DNA from: Lateolabrax maculatus
Taxonomy: Eukaryota > Chordata > Actinopteri > Acropomatiformes > Lateolabracidae
NCBI GenBank assembly: GCA_031216445.1
Contig: CM062214.1
Coordinates: forward strand, 20,079,001-20,143,000
Reading direction: 5' to 3'
Length of the DNA: 64,000 nt
Numbering within the stretch: position 1 is the stretch's first letter; each line of letters starts with the position of its first letter. Positions 44,620-55,500 of this stretch are shown here, piece by piece. The notes beneath the pieces are model-generated. The model was not told the origin of the DNA. It saw only the letters and a list, made by a program, of their open reading frames with translations, and searched no databases. The position numbers and the translations under genes are program-made.

Positions 44620-47600
44620 CTAATGATACGGAAAATATGAACACAAAAAGTTCCAATTAAAAAGATATATATGTTTTAATGTAGATATCTAATATATTGT
44701 AGTTTACACAGAAACAGAAAATATAGGACACAACTCAAAGCATGGCACTGCACCCTTGGCATATGGTACGTTTAGGATTGACTATGGGTGAATCTAATTA
44801 AGTCCTTAAAGCAGAGTCAGAAACCACATGGCCCTACAGGAAATTCTATTAAAGCTTTGTGACACAGAGAAAGAAACAGCCCCTGGGGTTTTCTCTAGTG
44901 CTCCTGTAGATCTCTATATATGTATCAACCTTTTCAGAAACTACCGGTGAGTAACAAAGCCTGTTGATTCTTTATGACGTCTCCCTCACCGAGTGATGTC
45001 ACTTGCAGTTTGTTCATCTCCTTGGATGTCTGTCATCGAGCTGTCCCCGTTGCTAAGTGTTTCAACTCCCATCAGATCATTTCCGCTGTCACTCGCCTCC
45101 CTGGCCTTGTTGAGGTGGGCGAGGGACGTCACTACATTTGCCAGTGTGCCGAGGTCACTTTGAGATGGGTCATCCTGTTGAATGAATATCAAGCACATTT
45201 CACAACCACAGAAGTTTGATTTTGTTTGCACTGCTCTGTCTCCAGTAAGCAAAACACTGCTTATCAAGCTTATCACTGAACTACTTGCAGAAAGAATAAC
45301 ATCTGTTTAGACATGTGTCTAAATTAATGGTTAAAGCAGTTATTCCTTTCCTAAGTTTTCAATCTGTAATTAAATATTTAAAACCCCTAATATTCATGTC
45401 AGACAACTTTAATGTAATTTGACTGCATCAGTGTTACCTTGTCAGGGGATGCTGGGATCAAGATGGTGTTTTCCAGCTTGGAGAAGGGTTGTTGGATGTT
45501 GAGCAACATGCTTGACTCAAGCAAACTTGTAGACCTGAAGTTGGAAATTTAACATTTCACATTGCATTATGTAATACAGAACCATGCAATGTAATAAAGC
45601 AGTTACTCAAAATCCTATCAAAAGCGTTTCAGTTTATTAGTTAAACGAGTACAACCTAAATTTAATTAAATCCAATCCAAGTCCATCTTTCTTAAACTTA
45701 TAATGGTCAGATAAAGGGGGCTTTTCTTTCAAGAAATTCAAATAACGTGTCAGAGAGACGCTAATTTAACTCTATGGTAATTTTTGTATTGGACTACATT
45801 ATAACTGGTTTGTTTTTGTTCTTCATTATTCTTCATCTTATTTGTCTCCGCTAAAAGTGTTCATGCACTAAAAACAATAAGACCTAGAAAGACCAAATGG
45901 GCACATAAAATGACACTCATTGACCTCAAGGTTGCACTGTAATAATCAAGTTTACATTTTCACAATTACCTTGAAAACAGCTTGGCCAAGAGTCAAAAAT
46001 CATTTTAATATCTTAAGTAATCTGTATCCATGCTCAACTGGTCTTCTGCCCTAAAAATTGCACATTTTGCGACTTTTACCCAGTTTTCCCAAAATATGCA
46101 TAAAATTTGGTAATGACTAATGATTAAAGTGCTTGTGGCTTATTACAACAAATCTAAATTTCTAGACATTTCACATTCCAAACTTCAAAAAATCCAATAA
46201 AATATGGACACAGACATTCTTCGGATACTAGACATCACGTTTCAAATGGTGTTCAGATATGTCCAACGATGAGTCCGCAGTGACATTCAGTGTCTTACTC
46301 TAATTAGCACTGCATGCACAACATTTTCTATTTCGTCAAATGTTTGATCAAACCTTACCAAAGTATTTTGCAATACACCTGAAACCAGCAGAATGACTGT
46401 TGATGTGTGATCTCTCCCCCCCCAATTTTTTTTTTATCACAAACATTTTGACTGTTGAGTTTTAAGTTTTAATCGGCAAAATACCCCAGTTTTGCGCATG
46501 TGGTGTCATTGCTCCAAGTTGTGAGAAGGTGTGTGGCAAAGTCCTACATGTTAACAATGTAGCAATTCATGCATGTGGTATGTTGGCTATATTGATAGAT
46601 TATTTTAGTTTCCTTTCTCCATTATGCATGTAAATGGGACGGACAAAACATTAGAAACAACTTTCACTATAATGCAGTCCAACTGAACACCATAGAGTTA
46701 TTAGAAATGTAACAAATATATTATACAAAGATACTGTTTATAGCAGGGCTATTTATTGTGTTGTATTAGATTGTACAGGAGAATCTAATAAACTGGTAAA
46801 TCAAATATATTGTAAGTGGTTGTACCTAGCAGTCTCCTTGTCGGTTACAAAAGTGGGTGTGGCAGCCAGAGGGCTACACAGGTTCTTGCGGATGTAGATC
46901 TTCTCAGTGGAGGCTGCACAGTTGACGGATTTCTCTCTGGTGGTCACTTCAACAGGCTTCCTCTCACATTGCACAGCTAAAGACAAAACAAAGGCATCAG
47001 ACCTTATTTTTTGAGTCCTAAATAACATATCCACAACTGTATATACAGAATATTACAGTCTCTTACAATCCTGCTTCATGCCCAGAGCTATGCAGCGCTG
47101 CAGTCGACAGTACTGGCAGCGGTTTCGGTGAAGTTTGTTGATGGCACATTCTCCGGAGCCCCTGCATGTGTACACTAGGTTCTTTCTTATGCTGCGTTTG
47201 AAGAAGCCCTTACAGCCCTCGCAGCTGACAGCTCCGTAATGACGACCTGAGAGAGCAAGAGAAAGAGGGTCAGGTTGGTGAAGGCTTCCCGTTTCTGAAA
47301 AATATTAATGTTAAACCAAATTAAACTTCATTCCTACCTGAGGCCTTATCCCCACAGACAACGCAGTACTCCACAACCGGTTTCACAATAGACTGGTCTG
47401 ACCCTTCAGTCACAAACTGATAAACAACCCAAGACAATGGAGTAATTTAATACAGCAAACATTGCAATATGTTAAGACTGACTAAACATGTTCATGCTTC
47501 AGTCATAAGACCTTTCAGTAACTTGTTTATCAAAAATGGCTGAAGGAAGTCACTAATATCCTCTGGCAATACCTGAATCTGCTGCCCAGCCAGTTCAGGG

Positions 47601-48109
47601 GAGGCAAACAACAGCTGGTTAACCCCAGAGCCGTCTGGAGTAGCGAGGATAACCTTGTTGGGCGAGCCTTCCTGCTTGGCAAGGATCACCTTCCCACCAG
47701 AGGAATAGTCAGCATTTGCTAGGATATACTGCTGCTTTCCAGGGGATGATTGCTCAAGTGCTGTGACGATCTGGATCTTCTGGCCTGTCTGTTGATCTGT
47801 TACAATCTATTAGAAACAAAAAAATCAAAACATGAGGGTGAGCTAACTGTAAATGCAGAAAGAGTGTGGGAGAAGAAAAACAGGGCTTGTCATTGGAGTA
47901 CAAAGAAGAAATTATACAATTACGAAACAGTGCTTGGTTTTACTGTCAGCTATTCTTTGATCTTGGATCTAATTTCGCCACAATTATGTGCAAATGTACT
48001 TATTCAGTCTCTAGTGGTGGACAGGCTGTCACATCACCTGGATTCTGTGTCCTAATGCCATGCTGCTGTCTGTTGACACAAGTTGAATCCTTTGAGTCTG
48101 TCCATCCAT
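42963..48109 (-). CDS. nr2c1: Nuclear receptor subfamily 2 group C member 1 (TR2)
   Basis: Thirteen coding exons: 48109-48038, 47806-47573, 47416-47338, 47246-47067, 46976-46826, 45534-45438, 45174-44990, 44619-44466, 44365-44244, 44069-43927, 43682-43545, 43407-43302, 43134-42963; 610 residues (human about 603). It has an N-terminal Q/V-rich domain, a two-zinc-finger DNA-binding domain (about 118-185), a hinge and a ligand-binding domain (about 395-600). NR2C receptors bind direct repeats of AGGTCA as homo- or heterodimers and repress or activate transcription, for instance in globin control and stem-cell genes. RCQYCRLQRCIALGMKQDSV and the end DYNSQ favour NR2C1 over NR2C2; the N-terminus RIQLVSTDSS is nearer NR2C2. 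Linkage to fgd6 and tmcc3 decides for NR2C1. Confidence 0.95.
44990..46976 (-). CDS. nr2c1: nr2c1 hinge exons
   Basis: Three exons (46976-46826, 45534-45438, 45174-44990) encode VQCERKPVEVTTREKSVNCA, EKIYIRKNLCSPLAATPTFV, LLESSMLLNIQQPFSKLENT and LGTLANVVTSLAHLNKA. The hinge carries basic clusters (CERKP, YIRKN) and a Ser/Asp-rich stretch before the ligand-binding domain. Compared with human it has an extra residue in EVTTREKS. Confidence 0.93.
47067..47416 (-). CDS. nr2c1: nr2c1 DNA-binding-domain exons
   Basis: Two exons (47416-47338, 47246-47067) hold the double zinc finger. Finger I uses C120, C123, C137, C140 (YCVVCGDKASGRHYG...CEGCKGFFKR); its P-box CEGCKG specifies an AGGTCA half-site. 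Finger II uses C156, C162, C172, C175 (TCRGSGECAINKLHRNRCQY). All eight zinc ligands are present. The intron splits finger I, as is usual for this subfamily. Confidence 0.97.
47573..48109 (-). CDS. nr2c1: nr2c1 N-terminal exons
   Basis: The ATG at 48109-48107 begins MDGQTQRIQLVSTDSSMALG in a 24-codon exon whose acceptor lies at 48,172 (48,110-48,172 is 5'UTR). The next exon (47806-47573) continues IVTDQQTGQKIQIVTALEQS and repeats the KVILAKQ/KVILATP pattern twice. The Q/V-rich segment is strongly conserved across NR2C1 and NR2C2. Both exon joins are phase 0. Confidence 0.9.
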
Positions 48110-48599
48110 TCTGATACTGCATGCACCTTCTTCCACTGCTCGTCACATCAGTGCCCCATGAGGCATGCACACCTGTAGAGAGAGAGCATGTTTACCTTAT
48201 TACTAGATTCCTTTTTTTAAAGTCAAAGTAATTCCCTAAAACAGCTGGGCACTGCGCTTTTGTTGGGAAGTATTATTAAGCTAGATTTGTATACATTGGC
48301 ATGGTCAGTGTATGAGGGATTGACTCAAAATAAACCTGTGCCCATGTTCATGGTAATGCATGTCACCCTGTGGGGGTTGAAATAATTGATATGTATAAAT
48401 ATATATATATAGTTATGAGCAAGAGTGGACAATAAGAAAATATATAGAATATCACCAGCCTTATTAGGTTTTAGTTCTGTAAGAGCCAATAAAACATTTC
48501 ATTAAACTTTTACCTCGTGTAAAAAGCATGCATTCTTAAATATACTGATGTATATGGGGGGGAGCCGCAGCTCCAACTCAAATTATTTCATATATGTAT

Positions 48600-49800
48600 A
48601 AATAATACACTGTGTCACAGCGCAGGGCTGTTATTAAGATAAATACTGACAGCGAAGTCTTAAAAACACTTTAAAAACATCACAGCTACGTATCCCTCCC
48701 GTCTAATAGTTTACCTCTCCCTTTAGCTAAACGATATATCTGGCCAAAACTTGATCGACACGTCAAAATTGGCTTGATCTGTAATGAACCAACAATTAAA
48801 ATGCAAAACGGATTTCAGATTTATTACAATCTGTGTCACTAATGTTAGTTTGTGGCCTAGCGTTAGCCGACGCTAGCGCGAAACTGTACAATTGGTGGCC
48901 TTGTTTTAATAAACAGCTTTAAAAAACCACCGCAATGTGACAACGAACGAGCGGTGCGGCTGCAGCAGCAACACAAACAAGCCCCAGACAGCCGGCTATT
49001 TAAAATCGATACGGAAGATAAAGGTATTTCTTTTCCTGTGGGTGAAAGGTCAAGATTGAAGGGTTAAAGCATGCGAGGGTTCAAGGCCCGTGACGCTGAA
49101 CCGCAGAGTCAACGGCGGGACTTCGGCTTTGACAACCGGGCAAAAAAAAACGGCTTTAATCCCCGCACCGGACCTCCGCACCGGTCGGCAATTTCACAAC
49201 ACAGATGATTATACAACACCGCGACACGCCGCCGCCACATTCAGACTCAAATCAACCATTTGGCGGCTTAGTTTAACGCAGAGCAGTTGGCGGCGTTAGC
49301 ACCGCAGCTAACCGCAGCTAACAGCAACACGGTCGGGCTGAAGCGGCCAACTAGCGCGACCGTTAACACCGAAACTGTTGCCAAACCGCCTCCAGCAGCC
49401 ACACGCAGACATGCAGCGTCCGTCGTAGGACCAGTAACGCAGTCGCACACACACACCGACAGAATTACATACTTGGAAAAATGACTTTTTCTTTTTTTTT
49501 TTTTTTTTTTTACGCGCCGAGTCCCGACGACAGTGCTAACGAGCTAGGCTAATGGCCGCTTCCCTGCTGCAGCGCTGCCGATCGCTCCCTCCCTTCCTGT
49601 GTCACTGGCCCCTCGTGTCTCCTCCACGAAACCTCGCAAGCGTCCACGCTAGTGAATATCGCTCACCCGCCGAGGAGCCGTACAGTCAGGAGATGTGTAG
49701 TCTTCGATAAATTAATATTTTAACTGTTTGCTTCAGTTGGTGGGAGGGTCAGAGTTCGTGACCTTTTCTTCGTCAATAAACGACTCACGCACATGCGCAG
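48600..49800 (-). promoter_or_regulatory. nr2c1: nr2c1 CpG-rich promoter and non-coding first exon region
   Basis: CpG density rises sharply at about 48.85-49.65 kb, upstream of the nr2c1 coding start. At least one non-coding first exon must lie here because coding exon 1 has an acceptor at 48,172. An NRF-1-like site CGCACATGCGCA (49,788-49,799, one mismatch) lies at the far side. No TATA box was seen. A run of about 20 T (49,493-49,512) interrupts the island. Confidence 0.6.
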
Positions 49801-49989
49801 TAAGGTGGCCACGGTTCACGGGCTGTGCTGCTGAGAGGCTGCAGCGCTGTGTGAAGCTGTCAAAATGTGCTTCTCTTCTTCCTGGCTGAAGTTTGTTTTT
49901 GTTTTGTTTTGTTTTTTTTATCATAGGAGCAAGTTAGATCACACAGTGTATAGTCGAGTAGTTTATTATAATTAATAAGCTGAATGCAC

Positions 49990-50605
49990 CTTAACAGCTC
50001 TGCAGTTTACTATATATATAAACTGGTGCACCTTACCTGTACACTAGCTTTACTTAACTATTACTACTGTTTATTCTTGCACAGTATACATAATATATTT
50101 ATTTTACTACCTGCTGATAATCTGTTTGTCTACATTGGTTTATTCATTTTATCATTACTGTACACCTGAATCAGAATCAGAATCAGAATTGGGTTTATTG
50201 CCAAGTAGGTTTTCACATACAAGGAATTTGCTGTGGTGTATTGGTGCGTAACAAGTACAGACAATTACAGACAAGTACAGGCTACCACAGTATTATATTC
50301 TTACCACAGTAGCCTTATATGTGTATATATCTATATCTATATATACCACAGTATTATATTCTATGTTATTATATATATTATTGCTGTATTTTATATACAA
50401 TACTATATACAGTTCTGCACTTCCTCGTTTTTAGGTCATGTCATTGTTATGTTTATGTCTGAGATTCTTTTTACTTTGACTTCTGTTTTTATACATACCT
50501 AGAAGAGCATTGTTGGAGAGAGCCTGAGATTTAAGATTTTCGTTGCCATCGACTGCTTTACTGTAATTGTTTTGCATATAACAAATAAAGAACTTGATCT
50601 TGAAT
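49990..50605 (+). repeat. Teleost interspersed repeat remnants
   Basis: Tandem AATCAGAATCAGAATCAGAA at about 50,168, followed by TGGGTTTATTGCCAAGTAGG and TTTCACATACAAGGAATTTG, is a word set common across percomorph genomes. A second part, TTTAAGATTTTCGTTGCCAT ... AAATAAAGAACTTGATCTTG, ends near 50,605 like the 3' tail of a retroelement. The flanking 49,990-50,160 looks like the same class. Family not named. Lies between nr2c1 and the fgd6 3' end. Confidence 0.45.
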
Positions 50606-50934
50606 CAAATGCTACAAAGTTGTGCTCAAGTAGAAGTACTGGTACCACAAAACTTACTCAGAATAATCGTTACACCTTAGAGATCATAGGCTGCATAATT
50701 TGTGTGTATTATTACAAATTCAGATGGCCCAGAATAGTTCAGGCTTTATTGTTTTACATTTTAAAATTGATAATATAGTGAGCAATGCCAAATCAACTGC
50801 TCTTCACTGGCTACTCCAGGCTCCGCAGTTGTACATTTGCTGGTATTTCTGCAATAGTAACCACATATTTACACTGAAATGGATGTAACTTCAGTTATAA
50901 TACAATGAGTATTTGCTGACTACTAAAACACATT

Positions 50935-51845
50935 GTTTTTCCACCATTTTATTGCACAGCCAAATAGTTCCTTCTTTGTACAGCTGACCATGACAAAAAG
51001 CACAGTAAAACAAACATTTATTTCAGTGAGGGAATTTAAACAGTAAAAGAGAGATTTTTCCGGAAATTGGATAACATTTCATTCTCAATCCTGTGAAATA
51101 TATTTACAGAGGATATATGTGCAGTGATATAATCTATGTACAGCCATTTGAGTTACTTAAGTGCAGTGCACATTATGGTACAGTTATGTCCAAACTGTGA
51201 ATATTCCCCTGATGCACCATTAAGACCCTCAAAGTTACAGAAAGGTGTTTAATGTAAGGTGAAGGTTTCTTACACAAGCAGGACAAGTGCAAATTGTGTG
51301 TTCAATAGCCATGACGTGTGAAATAAAGTAATATTCCCAAACAACAAGAAACCTTTATATGATTTGTTTTGATCTAAAAAAGAAAATAATTGAATAATGT
51401 GGATCAAAATGTTATGACATTATTCATTACAAATCTATTGACAATAGGCTTTTATTAACAAATCTGTGCTATGGAAATCCAAGCAACTTACTGGAAATTT
51501 AAATTAAAATGTTATTATTAATAAAAGCATAAAAGTCTAAAATAGCTACAGATAATTGTGGCACAATTTTTAAATTGTAGCCAAAACTGCACAAATCCTG
51601 GTGGAAACTATTCATGTTAATGTTAAAAAATAACATGGGTCATTCCCACCTCCACAGGAGTGCTCTTATAACAATGTAAAAGGTAACTACAGAATGTCTG
51701 ATAAAAGAAATAAAATAATATATCTGGATTTTATTTCAGTGCAACTAATATGGTGTCTCCAATTTTCAGAGAGCACTGAGGTAAAACATTTACAGGCAAG
51801 ATCCGAAAATGTATGTTGAACATCTACACACAACGTCAATTGACT
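50935..51845 (-). other. fgd6: Probable fgd6 3' untranslated region
   Basis: It follows the fgd6 stop (51848-51846). Minus-strand AATAAA signals occur at 51735-51730, 51022-51017 and 50953-50948, so short (about 130 nt) and long (about 900 nt) 3'UTRs are both possible. Very AT-rich. Confidence 0.45.
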
Positions 51846-51912
51846 TTAAAGCACCGTGGCTTCTTTGAAGGAGTCGATCCATCTGAAAAATATAAATAAA
51901 TAGAAGATGATG

Positions 51913-51968
<56 letters not shown>

Positions 51969-52596
51969 TATTATCATCATCATCATCATATATAATAATA
52001 TGCAACAATAAGTGGAACCACTCTGTATACTGTACCTTTGTCCTGTTTGGACGTCATCAGCTTTAAAAATGTAGTAAAGCGTGTTTTTGTGGTAAAGCTT
52101 AAACTCTAACTTCTGTGAGGAATCAAATTTCAACACGAACCCTAACAGGGGCTGACTCTCTAAGGCTGCAACATCCTGCATGAAGACACAATAAAAGACC
52201 AATGTTAGATGAACATGAAATCAATTCCCTTTTGTTCAATTATAACATGACACTGGGCTTTCATTGATACATGTAAGAGACCTTACCTCACTTGCAGCGT
52301 ACGTGTACAGGACCTTGTCTTTGATGACAAACCACAGCCTCTTCCCCTGCTTCTTATTGCCCTTTGACCTCTGCAGATACCCACTCATGGAGGAGTTGTC
52401 TGTGTTTGCTGACACCTGAAACAAGTAAAACCCATCTGTGAGAGATCAGGTCTTTATCACCGTATCACAGTGCCTCTTGATCATGAAAAAGCATCAGTCA
52501 CCTCTTTGAGGGCCGCAGGTATCTTCTTCTGCTTCCTGGGGAAAGCAAAGGTAGCTCTGTTTCCAGGGGATACAGCTGCAGATAGGGCTTGTTCAC
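51846..52596 (-). CDS. fgd6: fgd6 C-terminal PH domain exons
   Basis: Four exons (52596-52502, 52415-52287, 52175-52036, 51882-51846) encode the FYVE-PH linker with RKQKKIPAALKEVSANTDNS, then the second PH domain: MSGYLQRSKGNKKQGKRLWF, VIKDKVLYTYAASEDVAALE, SQPLLGFVLKF and the closing helix RWIDSFKEATVL before the stop. The basic GNKKQGKR loop is where phosphoinositides are usually bound. The final tryptophan of the PH alpha-helix is kept. Confidence 0.94.
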
Positions 52597-55500
52597 CTGA
52601 TAAACAGAAATGTGGAACATGCAATTGTTCAATACAGAGAAAATACGGAGAATACAAGGTGTGTCTATGTCTATTCCACAACTGATGTGTCAGTATTAGG
52701 CAACATATAAATATGAAGATGACAGTGTGTTTGGATCAGAATGAGAACAATGGTCGAAGGAAGCCAGACTTACTTTTCTGCTGCTGCAAAATAAGGTAAC
52801 ACTGTTCACACACTCGTGCTGACTGGTTCTTTAGGTATTCAAGACAGTATTTGTTCGAGGAACAAGACTGACACACCACCTGATGGAATGATAAAGCATA
52901 ACATATGTTATCCTTCTTTCTTATTTTACAACAGCAATTGTTTTCAATGTGCCCTGCTGTCCTATTTTTAATCATGTATTAATTTTTTTATCAAATACTC
53001 TGCTTTCATGTACAATTTTATAAGCCATATTATTTTTCAGATCTCATTTTATGATGAAGAATATTTCAGAAACTACATTTGTTTCACCTTACCTTTCCAC
53101 ATGCGCGGCAGTGGTGCCGCCTCCATGTTAGGGTGAACTCACAGGTACAAATCATACACATGGTGGTCCGTGGGTCAGGGATCCATATCGGGGCTTTGGA
53201 TCCCAAGGGAGCACCATCATCACAATCCCTCAGCTCTACCTGAATATAAGAAACACACACAGGAGTTAACTCTCATTGCTTATACATACACTATAAAATA
53301 GACTTGTTTGTATTTATCACTGTAACACAGGCTCATACACTGTAAACAGGAAATATGAAAGTTGTTATCTTACCTCTTCTAGCGGCTTGCCAGATATAAA
53401 ACTGATCTTCTTCCTGGTGTAGTCACTGATTGCAGTGGAAATGGCCTCAAGCCATTCATCTCGCTCTGTGGCTGAACTGCAGAGAGAAAACAAAGTGTGA
53501 CCACACACCCACACAGTATTCACAGACCTATGCACTACAAAGAAATGTAATAACTTATGAAACAACACACGTTCTTAAAGAGATATCTTTTGTTTCTGAT
53601 AATTACCTTGCTGAGAGAATGAAGGAGCGCTCCACACTCTCAATGTTCAGCCCATTCTGATAGGCCTCTTGGCTTGGTTTGCTAACCTGTAATTATTTTC
53701 AATGTGAGCAGTGATGGCAGTGTACAATATACATTCTTCTAAAATATATGTGAAAAGATGAAGGAAATAAGAAGTGAGGTTCTCACCTTCATCCCAGCCA
53801 GAGATAGCATGTTGTTGAGCTTGAACTGGCCTGACTGAACAGGAGTGGTGTACAGCAATGTGTCGTTAAACTAAAGGAGCAATGACAAAGAAAAAATTAT
53901 TTCTTTCTGTCTTTTCTAATATACTACAGAGGATTCAGAGTGAGATTAAGAAAATAATGGTAAAAAACAAATTGATTTCAAGATATTTTTTGGTTTCGTC
54001 ATCCTCCATAATACTTTCATACAAGCCGTTACAAAGTTTGAGGTCACATCATCAAAAAGGTGGATCACCTTTTAGCCTCGATCTCAGAAGGTCAAATTGT
54101 CTTTGATCTACGTATAACTTCCTTAAGATCCTTACAGCAGCATGAAATCACAGCAGTTCTGTTAGATGTAAGACTGTTTTACTATATAATTTATGATTTA
54201 CCTTACTTGGAAAAGAAAGCCAGAATGACCATCTGTTAAGATCTGTATCTATTCACAATCAAAGATTTAAAGTACACAATTTGGACTAACTGAAAGTAGG
54301 AGAGTGTGCAGTAGATTGTGTAATCTGCCTAAACCAGTCATTGCAGTACCTGCATCATCATTATAATCATTAGCATGATTATGTTGTATAAGAATGAAAT
54401 ACGAGGAGAAAGAAACAGAAGTTACTGTACCAGAAAGAACATTCTGGGCTGCATGACCTTCCTGGACAGCTTGTTCAGGATGCCCTCTTTCAGGAAGATC
54501 TGCAGCACACAAATGTGATAAAAACACGTTAAGTCATGTTGTTGTTTTTTCTTGTTTAATTTATTGAGCATAATGGCTACTTTCTGACTCTTTAACTTAA
54601 AAATGTCAGTCTTAAAATAAAGTACTATACAAGTCCTAAGGGATAAAAACATTTGCGTGATAAAAGTTTACAGCAAGTAGTATAGTATATACAGTATTTG
54701 CTAATGTGATTTCCTGTTCATTATAATACACTACTGGATTTTATCATAAATGACAATATTTCAATTTTATGGTTTAAAAAAAATATAATAACTGATAATA
54801 TAACATTATCATTCAATAGACAACTGTCATTCATTCATACATTAATTTTATTAATGGATGAGTTTCAAGTTAATTTTGGACCTTGAGGTGACATTGTTTT
54901 GTTAAGTGTTACTTTCAAGGTCAAGCCTGAACTCTAAAATGTTACATGGACCAGAGGTGCTTCAAGTAAAAGAAAAATGGATATTCTATAGTAGTTTGCC
55001 AACTGGGCAAGCTGCATATGTAGAAGAAGATCCTGTGATACAATCAAAAGCTCTAAAACAGCTACTAAATGGACCTTAAAGTGATATTGTGTTCTCAATT
55101 CAATTACGTGGCTTTATATGATAAAAGTTGTACTATTTATGGACAAGGGCTTTGGTGATCAATGTAAATGCAGTAAAAAAAATAATTGTCTTACTCATGT
55201 AACAAAATGTAATGCTGGTATTTACAAATGGTTTACATTTAAAAGAGAAATAAACAATAAAAATAACAACTCTAAGAAAAGTCTTTACAGCCTTACCCGC
55301 CCGGGTTGGACTATCTCATGTTGGCCGTTTAGACTGCACTGCACCTGGATCAGCTTCTGGAAGTTATCCTGAGAGGAAAAAAAGACATCAGTAACCCATA
55401 TGGAGCATTTTATCAACATGTTAACAGAATATGCCTGATTGACTAATTCTTGTTGGTTCTCACCCCTTGTTTCATGATGTCGTTGGCATGATTGGCCACC

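Noticed and set aside
51790..52202. 118-codon minus frame with poly-isoleucine and a 72-codon frame with poly-asparagine
   Set aside because: These read through the ATT microsatellite in the last intron of fgd6; only 52,036-52,175 and 51,846-51,882 are exonic.
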